From contig NC_036461.1 of NCBI RefSeq assembly GCF_002775205.1, forward strand, positions 22,434,875 through 22,498,874: 64,000 bases of DNA, written 5' to 3'. This DNA is from Xiphophorus maculatus (Eukaryota; Chordata; Actinopteri; Cyprinodontiformes; Poeciliidae). The position numbers and the translations under genes are program-made. Shown here one piece after another: positions 50,901 to 59,900 of this stretch (positions within the stretch are counted from its first letter, which is position 1; every line of letters starts with the position of its first letter). The notes beneath the pieces were generated by a model that saw nothing but the letters and a program-made list of their open reading frames with translations, was not told the origin of the DNA and made no database searches.

Positions 50901-52316
50901 AAAAGTCACATTTTTTACAACAATACCGAAAGCTACATTTCCTAGGTTATCCAAAAGTCGTTTTGTGGACATTAAAGGTAAACTGTGTATGTGTTTACCT
51001 TGTGTGGTAAACCTGAATCTGTTTTACCAGCTGATCAGGCATATTTTTAACATATGTTTTAAGTGCAGCTGATTGTTTTAGATATTTCTTGCAAAAAAAA
51101 AAAAAAAAAACGTTTAAAAAAAAAACAACAACCCAACAACAAATGGAGATCCTCTCATGGAATTACTATTAAAAAGATCCAAACACAACTAAAAGTATTA
51201 CTCAACCTTAAGCCCTAATTTGTCTTTCTACCTGTTCATCTATTTTAAACCTTGATCATTTTCTCCGATTTCAGAAAATTAAAAGCAGAAATTCAATAAA
51301 TGTCAATATTTTTTAACCATACACAGATATTCTACTTCCAGCAAATCCATCTGTTAAAGCACCTTGTTCACATACGTGTTACTCTCACTAGTGACAGCGA
51401 CCCGGTGGGAGGAACGGCAGGCTGCCAGGCCATTGGACATGCGAAACGTGCCTTTACAGCAGCAGGAGCTGCTAGCCTGCTGGCTTTAGCCTCAGCCAGC
51501 GAGACGAGCTAGCTGCTCGAAGCTGAAGCGTCGATTTTAGCTCAAATCGAGTAGGTTTTGAGCTACTACCTCCCCCCAAAAAGCAACAAAACACTCCCAT
51601 CCCACTGCCACCGACATCCCTTTGGGGATCGGAGCAACATAACAGCTAGCTGCTGGTAGCTAACAGAAGTAGCAGTTGTCAGCAATCAACACGTGGTGCT
51701 CATGAGCAACCCGAGCACGGGGGGGGGGAGGGGGTGAATGTGATGCTAACATTTAGCTGACATCCTAATTGTTTAATTACATCTGACTAAAGCCACCGTG
51801 AGATGAGCTGGCAGGTCATCTCACGGTGGGTTTCTCCGCAGTGAAGCGTTCAGAAATGCCTCGACAACGTGACACATTTGCTGCGGACCGCATTATTCAC
51901 TTTCGCCCCCCATCGTCTGTAAAACATGGGAGCAGCTCACCTGTCTCCTGGGAGCCGGAGTTGATGTTGTTGACCGGCACTCTGCCCGTGGTTCTTTTAG
52001 TCCACGGGTTGACTTTCGGCGGAGGGGCTTCTACAACTTTCTTCTTCGCCGCCTCGACAGCCGAGTCAGCGTTGCCGCTCTGTTCGTTCTCTTTATCGTT
52101 TTCTTTGCTTTTCTTATGCGTGTCCGCTTGGCTCTTGGTCGACTCTTGCTTGTGGTCGTCCGCTTGCTGCTTCTCCGTGCCCCTCTGCCCCGGCTCCTCT
52201 TGTTCTTTGTGCAGGTGAGCCCCCTCTGACTTGTTTTGGTTTTTGTCCTGCACCCCGCTGGAGCCGCTCGCTGTCAAACCCGAGTCAACCTGGCTACACT
52301 CAACCTCGGTGGACAT
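18848..52316 (-). CDS. larp1b: La-related protein 1B
   Basis: A LARP1-family RNA-binding protein; LARP1 binds the cap and 5'TOP of ribosomal-protein mRNAs and controls their translation and stability. Minus-strand exons are 51941-52316, 46127-46188, 43648-43704, 42412-42649, 39708-39881, 36918-37043, 36026-36194, 33506-33650, 33222-33399, about 31029-31231, 29073-29435, 26099-26213, 25771-25940, 24700-24806, 23654-23814, 23396-23540, 21674-21783, 19220-19347 and 18848-19123. Frame closes to about 1100 aa. The ATG at 52314-52316 (MSTEVECSQ) is the first in frame. Domains in order are a charged N terminus with [28 protein letters not shown], an RG-rich segment, the La module (YIKRQIEYYFS), acidic MFDEEMEQM and [13 protein letters not shown], a serine/proline-rich linker, and DM15 repeats. 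The family is certain; larp1b over larp1 rests on its adjacency to pgrmc2. Exon 4 may instead begin at 42634, and the exon 10 donor is uncertain (see findings). Confidence 0.93.
19372..19910 (+). mobile_element. TTAA-type MITE family A, near full-length
   Basis: It begins ttaaagggccagtattatg and ends caccgaccctttaa, with the family's inner blocks in order. It lies in the last larp1b intron. Confidence 0.85.
21835..22290. repeat. Degenerate AT-rich element (gattaatcg type)
   Basis: It carries the aataatcgtcaactaattt and aatcgattaattgttaac motifs found at the ends of several AT-rich elements here (32405, 40995, 44180). Coding potential is absent and borders are vague. It lies in a larp1b intron. 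Confidence 0.4.
25137..25485. mobile_element. Tc1-type MITE
   Basis: The left end reads tgaaaccaaatatttacata. The right end, in reverse complement, reads cagttgaaatcagatacct. Both are followed by tacatacact-like sequence and a shared inner block (cagacagtgagaaaaa). About 350 nt, no transposase, in a larp1b intron. An (AT)n stretch occupies its middle (25324-25365). Confidence 0.7.
26379..26757 (+). mobile_element. TTAA-type MITE family A, internally deleted copy
   Basis: It starts ttaaaggggcagtattgt and ends cactgccccttga. About 150-200 nt of the family interior is missing: tctctttaagaaactg runs straight into the gaggagctg block. It lies in a larp1b intron. Confidence 0.8.
28640..28862 (+). 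repeat. Dispersed repeat (caggggcagtagcccag), copy 1, followed by a family R end
   Basis: The block cagactttagaaagggcttacagg continues as ggggcagtagcccagggtgcc and recurs at 29525. The right part (28795-28862) matches the right end of the AT-rich family R and ends gcgacagccctag. Confidence 0.6.
29525..29912 (+). repeat. Dispersed repeat (caggggcagtagcccag), copy 2
   Basis: It shares its first 50 or so bases with 28652-28700 and ends ggggcccaaatccttgtag..ggccctg. The acidic-region exon of larp1b (29073-29435) lies between the two direct copies. Confidence 0.6.
30525..30885 (+). mobile_element. AT-rich dispersed repeat, family R (copy 2)
   Basis: It contains gataaattgtcccataaat, taatggcataataatgcag and cagaatggaaatgatcagg in the same order as the copies at 660 and 49505. 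Non-coding, in a larp1b intron. Confidence 0.6.
32405..32850. repeat. Degenerate AT-rich element (gattaatc type)
   Basis: The left edge reads acggctgaaacaatatgatt and the right edge aataatcattagctgcagac, the usual outer sequences of a teleost AT-rich element. No coding frame. It lies in a larp1b intron. Confidence 0.5.
34018..34110. mobile_element. Tc1/mariner end fragment
   Basis: The sequence tctggattttatttaggtgt..gctgaatacaaatgcatgg..cacacttttcagat is the 3' flank of a teleost Tc1 element. It lies in a larp1b intron. Confidence 0.65.
35430..36000 (-). mobile_element. Tc1/mariner transposase relic (antisense)
   Basis: Recognisable antisense blocks are taggtctggacttgaactgg, tgtgaccagacgacgttcc, ccactcttccataaaggtc and ccttccactttacaataatg, in the order found in Tc1 elements. 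The frame is badly decayed. It ends about 25 nt short of the larp1b exon at 36026. Confidence 0.65.
36355..36690 (-). mobile_element. AT-rich dispersed repeat, family R (inverted copy)
   Basis: In reverse complement it starts aggcctgtcatgataacaaa and continues tgctggacgataaattgtcc. This is the best-preserved end of the family. It lies in a larp1b intron. Confidence 0.6.
36918..37043 (-). other. larp1b: larp1b exon encoding the RG/RGG-rich segment
   Basis: The exon reads [20 protein letters not shown] followed by an arginine-glycine run ([20 protein letters not shown]). The preceding exon ends in phase 1 (AGC CGG A), making serine across the junction. RG-rich stretches of this kind bind RNA and are common arginine-methylation sites. 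Confidence 0.9.
37569..37808. mobile_element. Tc1-type MITE, 240 nt
   Basis: The left end is acagtgaggatggaaagtat and the right end is gggtctgaatactttccatg, inverted copies of the same Tc1-type terminus. There is no coding sequence. It lies in a larp1b intron. Confidence 0.75.
38347..38528 (+). mobile_element. tRNA-derived SINE, copy 1
   Basis: Box A-like tggcgaagcgg and box B ggttcgactcc lie at tRNA spacing, followed by the teleost SINE body gccgcatgtcttccccctct and a short A-rich tail. The flanks aaaatgtatcatga (38333-38346 and 38529-38542) are identical 14-bp target duplications. Confidence 0.85.
38700..39340 (-). mobile_element. Tc1/mariner relic with right terminal repeat
   Basis: Antisense blocks include tttaggtctggactttgact, and the end at 39308-39340 reads ggggtgtgaatactttcacg then aggcactgt, a typical Tc1 end. 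The transposase frame is destroyed. It lies in a larp1b intron. Confidence 0.7.
40065..40592 (+). mobile_element. TTAA-type MITE family B, copy 1
   Basis: It begins ttaaagctgcagtgtgtaac and ends agttacatactgcagatttt, inverted ends matching those of 46980-47560. Inside are a gttgtgacagttt inverted motif and caaccaatcagagcc. The right TTAA has decayed. Confidence 0.75.
40995..41510. repeat. Degenerate AT-rich element (gattaatc type)
   Basis: It begins tattagggctaaaacaaata and ends around tccgattaattggttaat. An (AT)n stretch lies at 41168-41190. Non-coding, in a larp1b intron. Confidence 0.45.
44180..44935. mobile_element. AT-rich element (gattaatcg type) split by a SINE
   Basis: The left end has attaatcgtgattaatcgg and the right end ctgattaatcgattaatcc then gttacttgcagccctaat. 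The two halves are separated by the SINE at 44475-44699, so this element is older than the SINE. Confidence 0.6.
44475..44699 (+). mobile_element. tRNA-derived SINE, copy 2, nested
   Basis: It starts ggggcgtgctgtggtggc and has box B ggttcgactcc and the same gccgcatgtcttcccccc body as the copy at 38347, then an A-rich tail. Perfect 14-bp target duplications (aattattgcatttt) lie at 44461-44474 and 44700-44713. Confidence 0.9.
44937..44969. repeat. (ATA)n microsatellite
   Basis: About eleven ATA units directly right of the AT-rich element, in a larp1b intron. Confidence 0.95.
46681..46697. repeat. Poly-C run, 17 nt
   Basis: A pure C run in larp1b intron 1; on the transcript strand it is a G run. 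Confidence 0.95.
46980..47560 (+). mobile_element. TTAA-type MITE family B, copy 2 (full length)
   Basis: It begins ttaaagctgcagtgtgtaac and ends ttacattctgcagctttaa, with TTAA at both edges. Inside are tagttagccagagctaacta (a palindrome) and a pair of ctgattggttg / caaccaatca blocks in opposite orientation. No open frame. It lies in larp1b intron 1. Confidence 0.85.
48113..49090. mobile_element. Dispersed element with gattcctcgag ends, about 980 nt
   Basis: The left edge reads tagggctgaaacgattcctc then gagtacctcgatt. The right edge reads aataatcgacatttactcga then aacagcactaa. The short outer ends (tagggctg and cagcacta) are inverted. The interior is moderately GC-rich at 48220-48540 but holds no recognisable frame. 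Confidence 0.55.
49505..49885 (+). mobile_element. AT-rich dispersed repeat, family R (copy 3)
   Basis: It carries gataaattgtcctagtaatt, atagcataataatgcaattc and the ending cttattgcgacaggctta. It is colinear with the copies at 660 and 30525. Confidence 0.6.
49930..50520 (+). mobile_element. Tc1/mariner transposase relic (sense)
   Basis: Decayed transposase text is visible on the plus strand, including aagaagtttctggcaaagctg and gggaagcacgggagtggcag. This last block is the usual Tc1 GGTGGTGGCAGCATCATG site. There are many stops. It lies in larp1b intron 1. Confidence 0.6.
51793..51829. repeat. 14-bp perfect inverted repeat in larp1b intron 1
   Basis: Arms ccaccgtgagatga (51793-51806) and tcatctcacggtgg (51816-51829) surround a 9-nt loop. 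On the transcript strand the hairpin begins about 110 nt downstream of the exon 1 donor. Confidence 0.9.
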
Positions 52317-52800
52317 CCTGCTGGTTTCCTGACAGCGCGCGGTGTCAAAGCCAGTGTGGAGTCTTGGTTCTTGTTTTCCTTGCAAAGAGAAAAGTCGTGA
52401 ACAGCTCGGGGGGTGACCACATCCACTCGAGGCAAACAAAATTTGGGCTGGACCTCGCTAGCCCGCTAGCCGAGAAGCTGCAGCAGCTAACTGTTAGCTA
52501 GCCTGGGACCATGCAGAAGCCAGCGAGCCCGAGTCAGAAGCTTTTTCCCGCGATATTTAACAGTTTCATATCATTTAACAGTTTCCTCCGACTGTGTAGT
52601 TAGCTTCCATAAACGCGACAAGCCCTTGTTTGGTTCTTTGGGACTTTTAATAACTTTAGAGAGGGGAAAAAAAAAACCCTACTACAGCGACCTCCTCTCA
52701 GTGTCTAATTTCACCTCCACGCTACCAGCAGCCAGCTCGTGCAGCAAACTCTCCTAATTCTGTAAACACTGACTCTGCTGCCCCCATCGGCCGTCACCGG
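52317..52800 (-). promoter_or_regulatory. larp1b 5' UTR and presumed promoter
   Basis: The region upstream of the larp1b ATG is richer in CpG than its surroundings, as for a housekeeping-type promoter. The coding frame is open upstream to about 52439 but without an ATG. A pyrimidine-rich stretch ending tttgcaag (near 52380) could be a 5' UTR splice acceptor. The transcription start is not placed. Confidence 0.4.
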
Positions 52801-53149
52801 CAACTACAGACAAACGTTTACAACTATTTTTGAACACGGAATACGTTTACCGAGCTGTGTCTTTATTTCGTCTATTTATGGTCATGTATCAATTTTACTA
52901 ACGTGCATAGTTTGAGTTAAAACTGCGACATAAGTGAGTATTAAAAAAAAACAAAAAACAATTGGCGTAAAAGTAGGCTATTGCATATTCACCATTATGA
53001 ACTGCAGCGAATTCAAATTCCTTTTGGGAAAAATTGAACGGCAAAACTAATTTATTTTATTTTATTTATTTTCACGTACTAGTACTTGTGCCTTTGTTGT
53101 AATTACTTTCTGAAACCAATTTAAATATAATCTAATTAAATATTTCCAT

Positions 53150-53370
53150 CTAAATACAATATAGCTATAACATTATCTATAAATGTTATATAATGTTAAT
53201 AGATAATAGTATCTATTTAAAATATCTAATAGTTGAATGTATTATTATATAATATATATTATAATATGTGATATAGCTGTATTATAATATAGATATTACT
53301 ATATTACACATATACATGATATTGCCTATTATATCTAAATATAATAGATATATATTACATATCTATCATG
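53150..53370. repeat. Very AT-rich tract
   Basis: Loose repeats of tatataat and taatagatat. Low-complexity sequence in the larp1b to DRAP1-like intergenic region; no gene. Confidence 0.8.
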
Positions 53371-53384
53371 TTAAAATATTTGAT

Positions 53385-54100
53385 GACAAAAACAAAGAGA
53401 TCTGTAATTGGTAGTTGTATGTTGAGTAGAATATTGACTGTCTAAGCTCATTTCTTTATAAAGAAATGGCAACAGATAAAACACTATCACTATGTGCAGA
53501 ATAAAACTACCGCTGCACCTCACACTGCCCATGTCTTTGTCTAGATGAAACACGGTGGTGGTATTATTATGCTGTGGGGATGCTTTCTTCAGCAAAGAAA
53601 GTGTCATTAGTAAGAGTTAATGGGAAAATGGATAAAGCTGCAAAACATACAACCAGAGATACCTACACTGGTTTAGATTAAAACAAATTCACTTTAGAAC
53701 GTTCGGCCCTGAACACAATCGAGGACCTTTGGGAACATTTGAAAATTGCTCTTCTAGATGATGTCAATCCAGTTTGAAATTTTTTTTTTTTTTTTGCAAA
53801 GGAAATCTTCAACACTTTCCATTTCCCAATGAGCAAAGTTTCTAGAAGCGCATCCTAAAAGTGCCACAGCTGAGTAATGACCGGAGGGGCCGAAGAAAAA
53901 CGCACGCAGCTGCCATTGATCCGGGGCTTTTACAATGAAGGTTTCCAGTTTTTATTCGCGCACCATTTTGAAAGCGACAAATCATTTTCACTCAAATTTA
54001 GAACAATGCACAACTTTACATTTATAAATCAATTGACAATAAAATACATTAAAGTTAGTAGTTGTAACATGACGATGTGAATGAGTTCAAGACACTTCTG
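53385..54100 (+). mobile_element. Tc1/mariner relic (sense)
   Basis: Blocks in sense order are gatgaaacacggtggtggta with ttatgctgtgggg, then aatcgaggacctttgggaac, then cattaaagttagtagttgtaac near the 3' end. The frame is decayed. It lies in the intergenic region. Confidence 0.7.
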
Positions 54101-54621
54101 ATTTGTATTTAAAAAAAAGAAGTTTTTCTTATTGAGCGATGAGTTCTTTTTCATCTTTTCTTAAGTGCTTTTCAGCTATAGATATGAAGGGAATCAGACA
54201 CGCGGGCCAGTTCGACTGCTTGTGCTTCACTCTGCTTGTCAAATTACACACTTTAAAAATCTGAAAGCAGAGTCATCACTATCGGATCAGATGACATGTT
54301 TCTAAGTGTGGGACAGATGCAAACTGCTGGAGAGATGGAAAAAGATATGTCCAGTCACAATGTGTGGGAGCATTTATCTCCAGTATATTGTAAGCGTATG
54401 TGAGCAGTAGAATTACACCTCAACCTTCCACAAAATATCAGAACGGAATCATAGAAAAATGGGCAAAGTTGTATTTTCTTCAGATCCCATTGGAAGGACA
54501 AAGCAGTGTCAAAAGATATTTGCCAAACTCATGTCGCTGTTGTTTTCTTGTGACGCTTAAATGTTTTCAGATCTTCAGTCAAAGAGTAATTGCAAGTTTG
54601 CTTTCAACTGATGATCTTAAT

Positions 54622-54900
54622 TATTAGAGGGTCAGTGTTATGCAAAATCACATTTTTTTCATCTTTCCATCATGTTACCATGTTATTCCCTCATCCAAAA
54701 AAAAAAAATATATATATAGTTTTGATTCCCTCATCAAAAACATACCTGGAGAGATTCCTTGATTCTTTTATGCATGTTTAAGAAATGCCTTAATTTCTAT
54801 GGCAACCACTCAGCTGTACAAAACCCCTGGGTGGACCTAGCTCTGCCTTCGATGACCAAGCTCCTCCTCAGGGCTGCAGGTTCCAAGCCTTCATGCTTTG

Positions 54901-54940
<40 letters not shown>

Positions 54941-55317
54941 TGCTCCCTGCTCCTCTTGCCTCTTCAGCTCCTTCAGACTAGCCAGCAGCAATTAGCAAAC
55001 ACCTGACGGAACTGCTCATCCGTTGAGCTCGTTATAAAAACTACTTCTCAGTGCAATGCTGGTAGAAATGATGTTAAAGGGTTAATACATAAGCCATGTT
55101 GTGATGACTTCCTGAAGGCGGAGTTTCAGGAAGAGTTGGGAGTTTTTTAAAGAGACAGAGGTCAAAAAAGCCGTTAAAGAGACGTTAAAGCATGTAGTCA
55201 AACTTAAGTCGTATTAGATGTATACAGCACTTTTATAACAGCTGAAAGTAACAGTTTCTTGATTGAGCTATAAAATGATATTATATGGCTAGAAAACACA
55301 TGATACTGTGCCTTTAA
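54622..55317 (-). mobile_element. TTAA-type MITE family A, reverse copy with C-run expansion
   Basis: It runs in reverse relative to the copies at 19372 and 26379, ending tgatactgtgcctttaa. A 37-nt pure C run (54903-54939) sits where other copies have a short G/C-rich patch. It is intergenic. Confidence 0.8.
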
Positions 55318-55339
55318 GGCAAAGCAAGACACATTTGTC

Positions 55340-56410
55340 TTAGCATTCCACAGAATATTTTCCACAAAGTCTTAGAGATCATCAGGATGGTTTTTCTTTC
55401 TTTGGTAAACGTGAGCTTGGCCTGTGTGTATGTTTTGGTCAGCAGTTGTATTGGCTTTGGATTTTCATATGGAAGGCATTTTAGCCGGTCTCCTTTTTAC
55501 TGTCAGATCATGGACACTGAAGTGAATGGAGGAATCATAGACCTGGAGTGGTGGCGCAGGGTGAGATCGATAAGCTTTTGGAGTCATTTGGTAGTTTGGC
55601 CACCCCTGGGAAAGTTCACCATGTTTTTTTTTTCCTCAACGAGATACCAGTTCTCACTGAGGTTAACTAGCTTTTTTTTACCCCTTTCTAGACTGATGCA
55701 TGCCAATCACTGTTTCTCACCCGTTTCTGAATTTCTGAGGCTAATGGCTTCCTACTCAGTGAGCGGCCTTTCAGTCCAATTTGATACAGTAAGTGTTTCA
55801 CTGTGGGTAATAATACTGCCTAACCCTTCAGCAGCATCTTCACAAAGTTTTTGGCTTTTGTTCTGGGGTCAATCTGCACATTTTTGACCGAAACCCGTTT
55901 ATCTCTGGGACACAGGGTCCGTATTCTTCCTGCTATGATGGTTCCCATGACTCCCATCAGGTCTGTACTCGAAAATAATTGTTTGAACAGATTAACGCTG
56001 CACCTTCCAAGCATCTGGAAGCATTTATTTTGACATTTTGTTTGACTTTCCCATGATGCCAAACAAGAAAGCCGTGTGTTGGAGGTGTGGCCTTAAAATA
56101 CATCCACAGGTGAACCTCCAGTTAACTCACATGTGCCGGTCAACCTATCAGAAGTTTCCAAAGCCATGACATCATCACCTGGGCTTTCCCTTGTTGTTTA
56201 ATGAGATAGTAATCATTCTTTATTTAAACCTCTGATTCTGAAAGCAATAATAAACAAATCTCTGGCATATCCTTTCTCTTACTATTGTGGCATTTAGCAA
56301 ACAGAAACAATTTTGGTGATTCTAAATAACCCAAAACATGAAAAGTTTGGTTTGGTTCAACTTCTGACAGTGAGAAAAAGGTTGCATACTTCTGCTTTCT
56401 ACTGTAAGTG
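55340..56410 (-). mobile_element. Sleeping Beauty-like Tc1 relic (antisense)
   Basis: The minus strand at 55820-56062 still encodes pieces of a Tc1 DNA-binding domain (TIIAGRIRTLCPRDKR, VQIDPRTKAKNFVKML). The plus strand carries ctatcagaagtttccaaagccatgacatc-type sequence and gacagtgagaaaaagg near the right end, as in Sleeping Beauty-type elements. The transposase is broken by many changes. Confidence 0.7.
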
Positions 56411-56979
56411 TTATTAATTACAAAGGAAATAATACATGGCTTTCAATATTGTTTATAAATAAAAATATCAAAAGTGTGGTGCATTTGTTTTCTGTCCTCT
56501 TTACTCTGGTACTAATAAAAATAAACCAATCTGGCTTTTATATTATTAGTTAAAAAAAAAACACAAATAAAACTTCCATCTTCAAGCTCAATTGTGTTTT
56601 AAATAATTCACAATTAAATACATTATGACTTCAACAAGAAAATGAACAAGCAATCTAAGCATATTGTTTACTTCATACTGCTGCAACAACCACAACAGTA
56701 ATAATCTGAATAATAATAACTATTATGATTATAATAACTATAAAAATGATTATTATTTTGTTTTGTTTCCACCTCATGTGTTTTTCATTGTCACCGGGTA
56801 GATGTCGTGGTGTTGCCATGGAGCCTCTGGGGGTCAAATGTTGACATCACTTTTTTTTTTTTCCTTCTTCTTCCTCTCATCACTTTTCTTCCTACTAAAA
56901 GTAAACAAATGGATGCTGCAGCACTCTGCTGTAAAAACATGAAAAATGTGACTAAGCAGCGGGAATTACAGCGACGAAA

Positions 56980-59900
56980 ATGCCCGGACAGAAGAAAAAA
57001 TACAAGGTGCGGTTCCCTCCGGTGAGTACTGCTCTCTGTGTTAAATATCAGTCGTTTAAAGTCAAACAAAACCAGCTAACAGCTAGCTCGCGCAGCATGG
57101 AGCAGAGGGGCACGGGTTGTGTTTGAGGACTACCGGATATGTCGGAAATCTTGCTACTATATAGAATCAGACCATGATAAGGCAAAAAACAAAATAAAAT
57201 AAAAAAACAACTGTTTGGACTTAGACTTAGTTTCGACCGCTATTTATGTGCATTTGTTGTGTATTTTACACAGACGAAATCAACTAGAAATTTGATCCGT
57301 GATAAAGTTAGAGTCCAGTGTCGGTCAGTAAACCGGTGGCAGTTGCTATGTAACTTCACATTCACATTCATTTGAACAATTTGACCATAAAATTGCTTTT
57401 AGCAGAGCTCCAGCAAACTAACGGTTTGTATGAAAATTGTTCTTTTTTTTTTCTTAAATCTTTGTTATTGTTTATAGGGTCGCATCAAAAAAATCATGCA
57501 GAAGGACACAGAAGTTGGGAGGATAGCGACGTCAGTTCCGGTGATCATCGGTATCCTTCAAGTTGTGGCAAAAATGAAGCAGAAAAGAAAACTCACTCAG
57601 TTGTCAGTTTTACTGGTCTTTCAGGTGTCCTTTAACTGAGCATCGGCTTTCATCCCTTCTAAGCGATGGGAGTTGTAGTCCAAATACGTAAAAAGCTTCC
57701 TCACCCGGGTTAGACGTGATACTTTCTCCCTACAGCTTACAAGTTATTGGTTTAACTGGTAAAAAAAATAATAATAAATGACAGACTCAACACAACAAAC
57801 TGATGCACTGTGTGATAAAAACCCATATTTAAAATCAACCAAGCTCACTTTAGACATAGTTCCTCACCTATAAAAATAAATTTCATGTTCATTTTAAGTA
57901 TTTATTTGAATTTATTTAGTATGTGGTTAATCAATCAAAATTAAACCTACCCTTAAACAAACTTACGCTGCCGTATTTTGCTGACATCACAGCAAAGACA
58001 TTGGCCAGGCTTTCTTTTGTGCACATCTATTTGCATATTCTTTACTCTCATGTTTTTTTTTTTTTTTATAAACCTAATTCTTCCTTCACTTTCTGTGGCA
58101 TCTATTCAGAATGACTTTAAACTTGATTTGTTCCAGTTTTATTTCAAATTCGCCTGAACACAAATGAATGAGTAACATCTCAGATATCTTGAGTTGGGTT
58201 AGAAAAAGAAAGAAAGAGAAAAGATCTCTCCTGTAGAGCTGCGGATTCCTCAGCTGGAACAAACAGCCCGGGCTTTGGAGATGTTCCTGAAGTCTTTGCT
58301 GACCAAAACCTGTTTGATTACTCAGGCGAAGTTCAACAACATCGTGTCTGTGGCTCACATGTGAGTATCTCTACATGTTAGGAGTCTATTTCTGTTCATC
58401 TTGACGCAACATGGCTAACAGCGAGTGAAAACTCGACGACTAGAATACTACAGACAATCAAAGTAAAAATGACCTTTAATACATAAATATTGCGTTTTGG
58501 GCATTTTGTGACCTACACAGTCACGGGGAAACTGTTTACTCAACGCCCTCCAACAGGAGGGTGAGCCACACAAAACTGTGACTGAAGAAGATGATTGTTC
58601 ACAGAGCGTTGTCTCCGAAAAAAATCAGGGGAAAGTTGGGTGGAAGGAAAATGGATGGTGGGAACAGGTGGATGGGGATAAACGTAGGTTTTGGAGGACT
58701 GTGAAGCTCAGCTCTTTCAAGAGTTTGGGGAATTTTGGTTTAGATCTGAATTTGTGTGCAGTTGGACAAAAGTGGGCAAAACCCCCCCCCCCCAAACATT
58801 TATGTTTCTTTTCTTTTCTTTTAAATTTAGGAAGCAGTGCATAGAGTCAGAAAAATTGTTTCATTTTCTCAAAGACCTGGCAGAGGGAGCCACGTCTACA
58901 GCAACCCAGAAGGACAAACGAGGCATGAGTATTTGGCCTCCCTTACACGGGTAGGTCAGTTACACTTCTCATGTCTGAAATGGCCGTTTAATTATATACA
59001 CCCTTTGACCCTTTGTTGACCAACACCAGCTGGTTTGCTGGATCTCACTTGGTGTTGAGGAAGATACAGACTTTTAATGAGCAAGTGAACAAGTGACCAC
59101 ATGTTACTGTGTCCTGACCTAAACAAAAACATCATCGATGAAGGATGTGTGGGAACGTTATCACCATGTCATTTCTTTTCCAATTGTAAATCTTTTAAAG
59201 GGGCAGCATTGTGTGAAATTGACTTTTTTGAGCTTTACATCATGTTATAATGTTATCCCTTCATCAAAAGCATACCTGGAGTGTTTCCTTGATTCTTTCA
59301 TACATGTTTGAGAAATCCTTTCATCTCCACGGCAACCATTCAGCTGTGTAAAATGCCTGGGTCGACCTAGCACCGCCTTCGAGGCGCCGCTGCTCCTCAG
59401 AGCTGCAGCTTCCAAGCTTCAGCTTCACAGAGTACCCCTCTCCTGCACGGCTCCTTCAGACTAGTCAGCAGCAATTAGCAGCCCAGTCCCTTGTGGGACT
59501 GCGCATCTGCTGAGCTCATAAAAGGTACTTCTTCATAATAAAAACGTTATTAAAGGCGGAGCCATGTTGTGGTGACTTGCTGAATGCGGCGCTTCAGAAA
59601 GAGCAGGAGTTTTTAAAGAGACAGTGGCTCAATCTCAAGGCATTAAATTACAAAGACAAATTTCTTTTAAGTCATATTCGACACATATAGCATTATGACA
59701 ACAACTGAAGTTAATATAGTTACTTGATTATGATGTAAAATAGCACCATGTGCCTGGAAAACACATAATACTGCCCCTTTAATAGTGTTTCGTGGTCAAT
59801 GTGGATTTGTAAACAAAGTAACCGATATCTGTTTTCACCATAAATGTAACATTATGCAGTTTATTGTCTTTCAAGGAACAAAAAGAGCAACATCGCCGCT

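Noticed and set aside
51826..52218. 130-codon plus-strand frame over the larp1b start region
   Set aside because: It is antisense to larp1b exon 1, which has the conserved [13 protein letters not shown] segment and a good donor.
55387..55887. 166-codon plus-strand frame that looks like a membrane protein
   Set aside because: It lies antisense in a decayed Tc1 element; the hydrophobic look comes from the reverse complement of transposase sequence.
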